Origin: an uncultured Bacilli bacterium
GTDB lineage: Bacteria; Bacillota_I; Bacilli_A; RF39; UBA660
DNA: 14,408 nt
NCBI GenBank assembly: GCA_947588975.1
Contig: CANQAF010000033.1
Span: forward strand, 1 to 14,408
Direction of reading: 5' to 3'
In this document: one piece after another, positions 1-5,927 of the stretch
Numbering within the stretch: position 1 is the first letter of the stretch
Layout of the letters: every line of letters begins with the position of its first letter
Position numbers and translations under genes: made by a program
Notes under the pieces: generated by a model
Databases searched by the model: none
Told to the model about the DNA's origin: nothing
What the model saw: the letters and a program-made list of their open reading frames with translations, nothing else

Positions 1-119
1 GCAGAATTCTTTCTTGCATCTTCAATGACTCCCATAATTAATGGGGTTGTGATAACTGCTATAATTCCTAATATTACTATTACTGCTAGTAACTCAATCA
101 ATGTAAATCCTTTTTTCAT
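1..119 (-). CDS. Type IV prepilin-like protein, N-terminal fragment
   Basis: Only the first 39 codons lie in the window; the gene continues past the left edge. The translation starts MKKGFTLIELLAVIVILGII and goes on with AVITTPLIMGVIEDARKNS. This is a class III (prepilin) signal: a short basic leader, a Gly before the Phe-Thr-Leu-Ile-Glu segment, the Glu at +5 of the mature protein, then a single hydrophobic helix. In this family a prepilin peptidase cuts after the Gly and N-methylates the Phe, and the helix then packs into a pilus, pseudopilus or competence-type filament. The start is supported by AAAGGAGT at 126-133, seven bases upstream of the ATG. It has its own promoter (234-262) and a leader of about 105 nt with an unusual G tract. 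Without the C-terminal domain it cannot be told whether this is a major pilin, a ComGC-like pseudopilin or a larger surface protein carrying a pilin-type N-terminus. Confidence 0.9.
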   Translation of the reverse strand, partial: MKKGFTLIELLAVIVILGIIAVITTPLIMGVIEDARKNS

Positions 120-140
120 ATTTTCACTCCTTTAGACAAT

Positions 141-165
141 AAAAAAAGGGGTATTACCCCCCCCC
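141..165 (-). promoter_or_regulatory. Leader hairpin with nine-G tract and T7 run upstream of the prepilin gene
   Basis: Read on the minus strand, a run of nine G (165-157) is followed by TAATA, then CCCC (151-148), then seven T (147-141). Four of the G pair with CCCC to give a short hairpin directly followed by a T run, which is the form of a weak intrinsic terminator. It lies inside the 5' leader, between the predicted transcription start near 227 and the ribosome binding site at 126-133. It could reduce transcription into the pilin gene. Because the G run is longer than its CCCC partner, the pairing can slip, and the tract length itself could vary between cells. The structure is seen directly; any regulatory role is inference. 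Confidence 0.45.
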
Positions 166-233
166 ATTTGCAAAAAGCATACTTCATATTTTCTGCTTAT
201 CTCAAACTATTCTATGATTTTATTGACAGTTTC

Positions 234-262
234 ATTATAACAAAAAAGCATCTCTTTGACAA
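234..262 (-). promoter_or_regulatory. Sigma-A-type promoter for the prepilin gene
   Basis: On the minus strand the -35 box is TTGTCA (262-257) and the -10 box is a perfect TATAAT (239-234), separated by 17 bases. Transcription would start near 227 and give a leader of about 105 nt. The -35 box overlaps the loop of the terminator that ends the upstream operon (242-272), so the terminator T run forms part of the promoter spacer. Confidence 0.75.
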
Positions 263-272
263 GATACTTTTT
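242..272 (-). terminator. Intrinsic terminator of the AAA+/hisS/aspS/GNAT operon
   Basis: On the minus strand the arms are AAAAAGTATCTT and GAGATGCTTTTT, twelve base pairs with two G-T wobbles and a six-base loop (GTCAAA), followed by a six-T run. It begins 14 bases after the acetyltransferase stop codon. The A run on the other side could make it work on the plus strand too, but no plus-strand gene ends here. Confidence 0.8.
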
Positions 273-285
273 AGACCATTCCAAT

Positions 286-660
286 TTATGCTCTATAACT
301 ATAATTTTTAGATTTTGTAAAATTGTGTTCATAAAACGAGACTGCATCTTCATAAGAATGACCTATTGTTATTGTCCATAATTCTGAATTCTCTTTTTGA
401 GGCAATATTTCATTCATAATATATGAAAATAATGCTTTGCCGTATCCCTTATGCTTATAATTTGGGGCTTTCTTATCGGCTAAATACCAACTCCAATCAC
501 TAATATCCATATCATATCTATGTTGAGTAGTATATTCACGCATAGAACCAATAATTAAATACTTAGTATCTATCGAATTTTCTTTGTCATAAACATAAAA
601 ATATCGCATATGTTTTTTCTTATGAAATTCAGTAGTTACCTCTTTTATCAATAATTTCAA
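286..660 (-). CDS. GNAT-family N-acetyltransferase
   Basis: A 124-residue protein of the GNAT fold, which moves an acetyl group from acetyl-CoA to an amine; the substrate cannot be predicted. The acetyl-CoA-binding motif is visible as KHKGYGKAL (residues 69-77, the Q/R-x-x-G-x-G/A signature), followed by the helix FSYIMNEI. A typical C-terminal motif, EDAVSFYEHNF (104-114), follows. At 124 residues it is slightly short for the family, with a compact N-terminal part. The start codon is TTG (660-658), with GAGGG about 11 bases upstream and no ATG in frame before residue 18, so the true start may be Met18. It lies 22 bases after aspS with no terminator between, so it is probably the last gene of the T-box operon. 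Tail acetyltransferases in synthetase operons could act on proteins, tRNA or antibiotics, but nothing here decides among these. Confidence 0.75.
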   Translation of the reverse strand: MKLLIKEVTTEFHKKKHMRYFYVYDKENSIDTKYLIIGSMREYTTQHRYDMDISDWSWYLADKKAPNYKHKGYGKALFSYIMNEILPQKENSELWTITIGHSYEDAVSFYEHNFTKSKNYSYRA

Positions 661-682
661 CTTGATTTTTTCCCTCTTCCAT

Positions 683-1996
683 CTATGGAGTTAAACGATT
701 TGGTCCTCTAAATAAGAACATAGATTCTTTTAAAGAAGGAAGTCCTAATAATAACATTGTTAAGCGGTCTACACCAATACCAAAACCACCATGTGGAGGA
801 CAACCATATTTAAAAAACTCTAAATAAAATGCAACATCATCTTTCAAGCCTTTTTCTTCTGCCTGTTGTTTTAAAATATCATAACGATGTTCTCTTTGAG
901 CACCAGTTGTAATTTCTACACCTCGCCAAATTAAATCATATCCTTGTGGAATACCATCTTTTCTCATGTGATAAAATGCCCTTTTATCTTTTGGATAGTC
1001 TGTAACAAAGATGAATTCTGACTGATATGTATCCATTGCATATTGATATGCCAGTTTTTCTGCTTCTGTTGTTAAGTCTACTTTCGCACCATCTGTTACA
1101 TGGTAGTCATATTTTTCTTCCAGTACTTGATATAAATCCGCTAGTTTGATACGTGGAAATGGAATGGTAGGAACGATTACTTCTTTTCCATAGACTTCTT
1201 TAATCATATCTCCATAAGTTGATTTTACTTCTTGCAACATTTCGGTTAATAATTCTTCTTCTAAATGCATCACATCTTCTACAGAATCAATATAACTAAA
1301 CTCTAAATCAAATCCTGTAAATTCTGTTGTATGACGGTTAGTATTGGAATTTTCGGCACGAAAGACAGGACCTACTTCAAAGATACGACCAAATCCAGCA
1401 GCCATAGCCATTTGCTTATAAAATTGTGGAGACTGAGCAAGATATGCTTTACGATCAAAATATTTCACCTCAAATACTTCACTACCACTTTCACTTGCGG
1501 CACCAATTAATTTTGGTGTATGAATTTCAGTAAAATTTCTGTTATATAAAGATTTACGCATTGCTTCTACCATCTTACTTTGAATCTTAAAAATATTCAT
1601 ATTATATTCATTACGTAAATCTAAGAAACGATAATCCATACGCGTATCAATTTCAGCACTATCCTTATCCTTAATATTGATAGGAAGTTCTTGTTCAGAT
1701 ACAGATGTTACTTGAATGATTGTAGGAATCAATTCCATTCCATTCAATTTAACTTTTGGATTTTCTAACAATTTACCTTTTACTTTTACTGTACTTTGTA
1801 TTGTCATTCCACTTACATTTTGATTTAATGTAGCATTTTCTTCATTTTTTTCAATTGTTACTTGTACTTTCCCCGTACCATCCGTAATTACTAAAAATTG
1901 TACGTATTGTAAATCTCTTAAACTCTCTATAAATCCCTGAATTTCAATTTCTTCATTATAATGATTCACTAAATCTTTTAATTCTACTCTATTCAT
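683..1996 (-). CDS. aspS: Aspartyl-tRNA synthetase, archaeal/eukaryal type (possibly non-discriminating)
   Basis: A class II synthetase of 437 residues that charges tRNA-Asp with aspartate. The N-terminal OB-fold anticodon-binding domain covers about residues 1-105. The catalytic domain follows, with motif 2 FRAENSNTNRHTTEF (212-226), the aspartate-site segment AQSPQFYKQ (187-195), a RGVEITTGAQREHR stretch, and motif 3 GGFGIGVDRL (403-412), ending in RLTP. The VEITTGAQREHR stretch identifies AspRS rather than AsnRS. The bacterial-type enzyme is near 590 residues with a GAD insertion; this one lacks it and so belongs to the shorter archaeal/eukaryal form. Many bacteria with this form also charge tRNA-Asn and use GatCAB to finish the job. 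The start at 1996 is chosen because AAGGAGG (2003-2009) lies six bases upstream; an in-frame ATG directly before it is too close and one further up lies before the binding site. The ATG overlaps the hisS stop (ATGAATAG), suggesting translational coupling. Confidence 0.95.
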   Translation of the reverse strand: MNRVELKDLVNHYNEEIEIQGFIESLRDLQYVQFLVITDGTGKVQVTIEKNEENATLNQNVSGMTIQSTVKVKGKLLENPKVKLNGMELIPTIIQVTSVSEQELPINIKDKDSAEIDTRMDYRFLDLRNEYNMNIFKIQSKMVEAMRKSLYNRNFTEIHTPKLIGAASESGSEVFEVKYFDRKAYLAQSPQFYKQMAMAAGFGRIFEVGPVFRAENSNTNRHTTEFTGFDLEFSYIDSVEDVMHLEEELLTEMLQEVKSTYGDMIKEVYGKEVIVPTIPFPRIKLADLYQVLEEKYDYHVTDGAKVDLTTEAEKLAYQYAMDTYQSEFIFVTDYPKDKRAFYHMRKDGIPQGYDLIWRGVEITTGAQREHRYDILKQQAEEKGLKDDVAFYLEFFKYGCPPHGGFGIGVDRLTMLLLGLPSLKESMFLFRGPNRLTP

Positions 1997-3269
1997 CATG
2001 TTCCTCCTTAATATGCTCATCTAAAAATAAAATAAGATCATCTGTTTTTATTTTATATTCTTCTTGTGTTTGATTATTTTTCAAAGTTAATATATTGGTT
2101 TCCATTTCGGTGGTTCCAATAATCATTACATAAGATGCTTGAAAACGATCTGCTTGTTTAAAATTTCCCTTTAAATTACGATTCATATAATCCATGTCTA
2201 CAGAAAATCCATTCATACGAAGACTTTGAGTAAGCGCAAAGGCATATGGCCTAATCTCTTCTTCCATAGGAATTACATATAAATCTAAATGTTCATCTCC
2301 TACTTCTATTTGTTCAAATTCCAAAGCAGTCAATAATCGCTCAAAACCTAACGCAAAACCAACTCCTGGTGTACTAGGCCCACCAATTGTTTCTACTAAA
2401 TGATTATATCTTCCACCACCACATAAGACATTTTGACTACCAAATCCTTCCACACTTGCCTCTACCTCAAATACAGTATGAGTATAGTAATCTAAACCTC
2501 TCACCACATTAGGATTGACTTGATAAGGAATCTCTAACGCATCTAAATACTGTTGTACTTTTTCAAAATGTTTTCGACTAGCATCATTTAAATAATCTGA
2601 TATTTTAGGCGCATTTTTCATACAATCCAAATCATGGTCTACTTTACAATCTAAAATACGTAATGGATTTTTAGAATAACGAATTTTGCAATCTTCACAT
2701 AATTCATCTAAATGTGGTTCAAAATGTTTTAATAATGCATCACGATATGCATTCCTAGACTCTTGATCTCCTAATGAATTAATATTAACTTTAATTCCTT
2801 TTAACCCTAGCATACGATAAAAGTTAACTGGTATACTTATGATCTCTGCATCCATCATTGGATCTTCTGATCCAAACACTTCTACTCCAAATTGATAAAA
2901 TTCACGAAAACGTCCAGATTGAGGTCTTTCATAACGATACATTGGACCCATATACCAAGTTTTCACTGGTTGACTTGGATTTCCATACATTTTATTTTCA
3001 ATATAACTACGAACGACTCCTGCAGTTCCTTCTGGTCGAAGAGTCATATTACGATTCCCACGATCAATAAAATCATAAGTTTCTTTGGAAACAATATCAG
3101 TTGTTTCACCTACACCTCTATGAAAAAGTTCACTTGCTTCAAAAATAGGTGTTCTCACATATTCATAATGATATTTATCCATCAGCGAACGAAGTAAATT
3201 TTCTAAATATAATATTTTGATTCCATTAGATCCATATACATCATAAGTTCCTTTTGGTTTTTGTAACAT
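1989..3269 (-). CDS. hisS: Histidyl-tRNA synthetase
   Basis: A class IIa synthetase of 426 residues, normal for bacteria, that charges tRNA-His. Visible signatures are TLRPEGT (76-82), motif 2 YRYERPQSGRFREFYQFGVE (111-130), the histidine-binding motif RGLDYYT (257-263), CGGGRYNHL (283-291) and motif 3 GFALGFERL (304-312). A C-terminal anticodon-binding domain runs from about 330. The Cys-bearing insertion between residues 190 and 216 (CEDC ... DCKVDHDLDC) resembles that of other Bacillota HisRS. I start at 3269 because AAAGGA at about 3278-3283 is well spaced from it and the HisRS N-terminus MLQKPKGTYD begins there; an upstream Met at 3293 would overlap the AAA+ gene end. The gene is 13 bases after the AAA+ gene and overlaps aspS by eight bases. 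Confidence 0.97.
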   Translation of the reverse strand: MLQKPKGTYDVYGSNGIKILYLENLLRSLMDKYHYEYVRTPIFEASELFHRGVGETTDIVSKETYDFIDRGNRNMTLRPEGTAGVVRSYIENKMYGNPSQPVKTWYMGPMYRYERPQSGRFREFYQFGVEVFGSEDPMMDAEIISIPVNFYRMLGLKGIKVNINSLGDQESRNAYRDALLKHFEPHLDELCEDCKIRYSKNPLRILDCKVDHDLDCMKNAPKISDYLNDASRKHFEKVQQYLDALEIPYQVNPNVVRGLDYYTHTVFEVEASVEGFGSQNVLCGGGRYNHLVETIGGPSTPGVGFALGFERLLTALEFEQIEVGDEHLDLYVIPMEEEIRPYAFALTQSLRMNGFSVDMDYMNRNLKGNFKQADRFQASYVMIIGTTEMETNILTLKNNQTQEEYKIKTDDLILFLDEHIKEEHDE

Positions 3270-3282
3270 AGTATCATTCCTT

Positions 3283-4731
3283 TCAAAATCCAATATTTTT
3301 ACTCTTCATTTTTACATGTAATTCTTCTATAATTGAATCATCAATATCTAAAGACGAGAGCATACATAATTCCTCTTGGTTATCAATATTGACCATACGA
3401 TTTGCATGATTCAAAATAATACGTTCTAACAATTGGTCCACAAATCTACCATTTCCAAATTTTGGTTTATCCATAAATTTTACAATAATATTTCGAACCA
3501 AATCTTCTAAATCATCTGATAAAGACAATTGATACGAAGTTGCTTTTAATTTAAAAATTTGCCATAATTCATCTACACTATAGTTAGGAAAATCAATATA
3601 ATATCCTACACGAGATTGCAGTCCAGGATTACTATCAATAAAATTCTTCATTTCTTCTGGATATCCCGCAAAAATAAATACTGTTTTTTCTGTTTCCATT
3701 TCTTTTAAAATTTCGACAAGTGCCTCTTCAGCATATTGTTGTGCTTTACCGTTAAATGAGTAAGCTTCATCTATAAAAATGACCCCACCTCGATTACTTT
3801 CTAGCACTTTTCTTGTCTTAATTCCTGTTTGACCTACATACCCCGCTATAAGGTTTTGGGTGGTCAATTCGACGAAACTAGGTTTTTCAATTACTCCATT
3901 TTGATATAATGTAGAAGTAACTAACCTTGCCACTGTTGTTTTTCCTGTTCCAGGATTTCCTGTAAACACCATATTCATATTTGGTGTTTTTAGTTTTAAA
4001 TTATCTTTAGTTTTATTCATAAACTGTAAAAAATGTTCAAGCTGTAAAATTTTGTTTTTAATAGATTTTAATCCAACTAACTGTATCAAATTTTCGCAAG
4101 TGTTTGCATCTACAGTGACCGCATGTGGTAATATTTGTTCATCTTCTTCATCATAAGATTGCAGTTTATCAAAAATATATTGTTGATCTGACTCTGCATT
4201 TTCTAACATAGTATGTAACTGTTTCGATACAACGTCTACCATTCCATGTTCTAAATTAGAAATCATACTTTCTAGCAAATCTAGTGGCATTGAAACTTGA
4301 ATATTCTCATTAAAACTATAACTACTATAACATAAATAATTCGAATCTGGCAAAGCAGACTGAATAGTTTTTATACTACTTTGAACAATTTTTATCTCAT
4401 GATTATTTTGGTCTACAACTCCATATCGAATAAAGGAAACTAAATCTTTTTGAAAATGTTCCTTGATCAAATGAATATCTTCAGTTCCATAATCATCCAT
4501 AAATGCACTTAAACCTATCATATCACTAAAACATAATTTTTCATCAGATAATGTAAAATCATAATTTTCTAAATCAGATACCTCTTTAATATTTCCATTC
4601 TTGACGTATTGAATGGTATCCCTAAAAGTATCATAAAAAATAGGCTCTACTACACTCATAAACCTATAAACGTAAATCCCATCACATAATTTAATTTTTT
4701 TATAAATTGCAGCAAAAGTCCTTTCATCCAT
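3283..4731 (-). CDS. AAA+ ATPase, CbxX/CfxQ (SpoVK-like) family, with unrecognised N-terminal domain
   Basis: A 482-residue protein. The C-terminal half is a CbxX/CfxQ-type AAA+ module: Walker A GNPGTGKT (258-265), pore-loop-like segment AGYVGQT (296-302), Walker B VIFIDEA (317-323), sensor-1 strand VFIFAGYPEEM (351-361), arginine-finger segment NPGLQSR (368-374) and sensor-2 region FGNGRFVD (425-432). All key residues are present, so an active hexameric ATPase is expected. Known relatives are the Rubisco activase CbxX and SpoVK of spore formers; most have no assigned target. The N-terminal 215 residues are soluble and mixed alpha/beta with an acidic linker (YDEEDEQ, 193-199), and I do not recognise them; they may bind the substrate. 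The start is supported by GGAGGG seven bases upstream. It is the first gene after an Asp T-box, 13 bases ahead of hisS, so it should be induced when tRNA-Asp is uncharged. A link to synthetase or translation quality control is inference from position only. Confidence 0.85.
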   Translation of the reverse strand: MDERTFAAIYKKIKLCDGIYVYRFMSVVEPIFYDTFRDTIQYVKNGNIKEVSDLENYDFTLSDEKLCFSDMIGLSAFMDDYGTEDIHLIKEHFQKDLVSFIRYGVVDQNNHEIKIVQSSIKTIQSALPDSNYLCYSSYSFNENIQVSMPLDLLESMISNLEHGMVDVVSKQLHTMLENAESDQQYIFDKLQSYDEEDEQILPHAVTVDANTCENLIQLVGLKSIKNKILQLEHFLQFMNKTKDNLKLKTPNMNMVFTGNPGTGKTTVARLVTSTLYQNGVIEKPSFVELTTQNLIAGYVGQTGIKTRKVLESNRGGVIFIDEAYSFNGKAQQYAEEALVEILKEMETEKTVFIFAGYPEEMKNFIDSNPGLQSRVGYYIDFPNYSVDELWQIFKLKATSYQLSLSDDLEDLVRNIIVKFMDKPKFGNGRFVDQLLERIILNHANRMVNIDNQEELCMLSSLDIDDSIIEELHVKMKSKNIGF

Positions 4732-4750
4732 CGCAAAACCCTCCTAATAC

Positions 4751-4806
4751 AAAAAAAATCTACAGAATAAGGACGAATTACTCGCGGTGCCACCTTACTT
4801 TATAGA
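4751..4806 (-). terminator. Conditional terminator of the T-box leader
   Basis: The arms TCTATAAAGTAAGG (4806-4793) and CCTTATTCTGTAGA (4772-4759) pair over 14 positions with one mismatch and two wobbles, followed by eight T (4758-4751). The 5' arm runs into the T-box sequence, so terminator and antiterminator are mutually exclusive. It ends 19 bases before the AAA+ start codon. Confidence 0.85.
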
Positions 4807-4950
4807 CTTTCTATACACTTAATTTCTTTAACGCAGAAATACGATTATCTTGTATTTGATGTCTTCATTTGCTATCCCATGTATATTCTCACCCAACATA
4901 TACTCTCTTATATGGAATTTTCAAATTACTCTTTCAAACAATAATGATTA
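4751..4950 (-). ncRNA. T-box riboswitch with aspartate (GAC) specifier
   Basis: Minus-strand leader of about 200 nt between the promoter and the AAA+ gene. T-box leaders bind a tRNA through a codon in Stem I and, if that tRNA is uncharged, form an antiterminator. Visible parts, 5' to 3': Stem I with arm ATTCCAT paired to ATGGGAT, the AGAGAG bulge motif, and a perfect apical stem GTATAT/ATATAC (4903-4898 with 4886-4881) around a GGTGAGA loop; the specifier loop ATGAAGACATC, where the triplet after GAA and before A is GAC (4863-4861), an Asp codon; and the T-box itself AAGGTGGCACCGCG (4796-4783). An intrinsic terminator overlaps it. The GGTGGCACCGCG core is nearly invariant in this family, so identity is very secure. 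The specifier assignment rests on reading the loop by eye. It fits aspS being in the operon; hisS and the AAA+ gene would be co-controlled. Confidence 0.93.
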
Positions 4951-4957
4951 TGTTATT

Positions 4958-4986
4958 ATTATATACCTTTTTTTACTTTTTGTATA
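4958..4986 (-). promoter_or_regulatory. Promoter of the T-box / AAA+ / hisS / aspS / GNAT operon
   Basis: On the minus strand, -35 TATACA (4986-4981) and a perfect -10 TATAAT (4963-4958) are 17 bases apart. The start would be near 4951, just upstream of T-box Stem I. No clear terminator is seen between the upstream HipA-like gene (stop at 5012) and this promoter, so read-through into the leader is possible. Confidence 0.7.
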
Positions 4987-5011
4987 TCCTTTCGATATTT
5001 TTTCTTTCGAT

Positions 5012-5851
5012 TCATAATAATTTTTTTATATATTTTTTTTGATTTTCCTCTTTTGTTTTATAATACTCTAATATTTGGTGATATGCAAAACAATCTTGAT
5101 TGAAGTGATAACGATTACAAATTTCAATCCAGCTATCACTCATTTTTTGATCCAAATAAAATGTAAAAATTTCTTTCAATTGTGGAAATTTTTTTAGCAA
5201 CTGTCGTATATTTAAATCATTAATGACTATAATAGGGTTATTGATATATAGTCCACCTAATCCTACACAATCTGCACAATTTGAAAAATCATAAAGAGGT
5301 GCAAAATCTATCAATTCAGAAATAGGATCAATTTCTAGTTGCAAATTAAAACTACATCTATCTTTTTGTAACATATAAACATCTAAAGCTAGTAATTCCA
5401 ATAAATGATCTAATAGCAATTGTTTATTTTCAGGAATTTTTGCAAATGATTGCAATGCATCAATATTGCTAATAGAGTCTCTAGATAAGAATGAAGAAAA
5501 TAAACTATTTTTACATAAATAATAATCAAAATTTGGATTTTTAAAATTACAGGAAGATAATCCTAATCTATTTTTAACTTTTGTAATTTCATAAGAAACA
5601 GCACGAATGTTTCTTTTTTGTGCTAAAAAACTCCCCATTAATTCATCTATTAAATAAAATGGATAGCCATAATTTACTTCTTCTTTTTTAAAAAAGTACA
5701 ACTTTGTACCATAAAGGTAAATATAATCTTCATATTTTCTTTTATAACAACTTCCAATAATATTTTCTTTCATGCTCTGAGAAAGTATTCTATCATTATG
5801 CAGATGGAGAATTGGAGTATCTTTAGTTACTAACTTACTTAAGTATTGCAT
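5012..5851 (-). CDS. HipA/CtkA-like kinase-fold protein, divergent
   Basis: A 279-residue protein with features of the HipA-like serine/threonine kinase fold. A segment of N-lobe/helix type, LIDELMGSFLAQKR (67-80), leads into RAVSYEI and a GLSSCNF turn (97-103). A catalytic-loop-like stretch, LDVYMLQKDRCSFN (156-169), follows; family members carry DRHxxN here. Then comes FAPLYDFS (183-190), matching the (A)PLYD metal-binding segment. So Asp164, Asn169 and Asp188 are in place while the usual His is Cys166. The N-terminal HipB-facing subdomain of classical HipA and a partner antitoxin gene are both absent; HipA itself is about 440 residues. Classical HipA and HipT phosphorylate GltX and TrpS; the target here is unknown, though it sits directly upstream of a hisS-aspS operon. 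It has its own promoter (5874-5901) and AGGGGTG upstream of the ATG. Its many Lys, Tyr and Asn codons resemble the rest of the window. The fold assignment is by motif only. Confidence 0.5.
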   Translation of the reverse strand: MQYLSKLVTKDTPILHLHNDRILSQSMKENIIGSCYKRKYEDYIYLYGTKLYFFKKEEVNYGYPFYLIDELMGSFLAQKRNIRAVSYEITKVKNRLGLSSCNFKNPNFDYYLCKNSLFSSFLSRDSISNIDALQSFAKIPENKQLLLDHLLELLALDVYMLQKDRCSFNLQLEIDPISELIDFAPLYDFSNCADCVGLGGLYINNPIIVINDLNIRQLLKKFPQLKEIFTFYLDQKMSDSWIEICNRYHFNQDCFAYHQILEYYKTKEENQKKYIKKLL

Positions 5852-5873
5852 AATGTCACCCCTAGTGCCATAT

Positions 5874-5901
5874 ATTATACTATTTTTCTAATATTAAGCA
5901 A
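5874..5901 (-). promoter_or_regulatory. Promoter of the HipA-like gene
   Basis: On the minus strand, -35 TTGCTT (5901-5896) and a perfect -10 TATAAT (5879-5874) are 16 bases apart. It lies immediately after the terminator that ends the permease gene, so the HipA-like gene is probably transcribed separately, with a leader of only about 16 bases. Confidence 0.65.
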
Positions 5902-5902
5902 G

Positions 5903-5927
5903 AAAAAAAGGATTATTTTTCCTTTTT
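5903..5927 (-). terminator. Short intrinsic terminator after the permease gene
   Basis: On the minus strand AAAAAGGA (5927-5920) pairs with TCCTTTTT (5912-5905) around AAAATAA, with the T run continuing to 5903. The hairpin is A/T-rich with only a two-G core, and its 5' arm lies inside the last codons of the permease gene, so termination may be incomplete. Confidence 0.55.

Noticed and set aside
683..1996. Asparaginyl-tRNA synthetase as the identity of the short class II enzyme
   Set aside because: FRAENSNT also occurs in AsnRS, but the VEITTGAQREHR and AQSPQFYKQ segments and the position beside hisS behind a GAC T-box fit AspRS.
1997..2020. Earlier in-frame Met codons for aspS, giving up to 445 residues
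   Set aside because: The AAGGAGG binding site at 2003-2009 lies downstream of the first Met and only three bases from the second; the Met at 1996 has proper spacing.
2858..3197. Two overlapping plus-strand open frames antisense to hisS
   Set aside because: They lie inside strongly conserved hisS coding sequence, have no ribosome binding site and encode low-complexity His/Phe/Ile-rich sequence; they are shadows of hisS codons.
3270..3293. Earlier Met for hisS at 3293
   Set aside because: It would overlap the AAA+ gene end and add residues not typical of HisRS; a binding site sits between it and the chosen start at 3269.
4988..5011. Repeated TCGAAAG motif after the HipA-like gene, as a terminator
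   Set aside because: The copies are direct, not inverted, so no stem forms and there is no T run following; probably chance in A/T-rich DNA.
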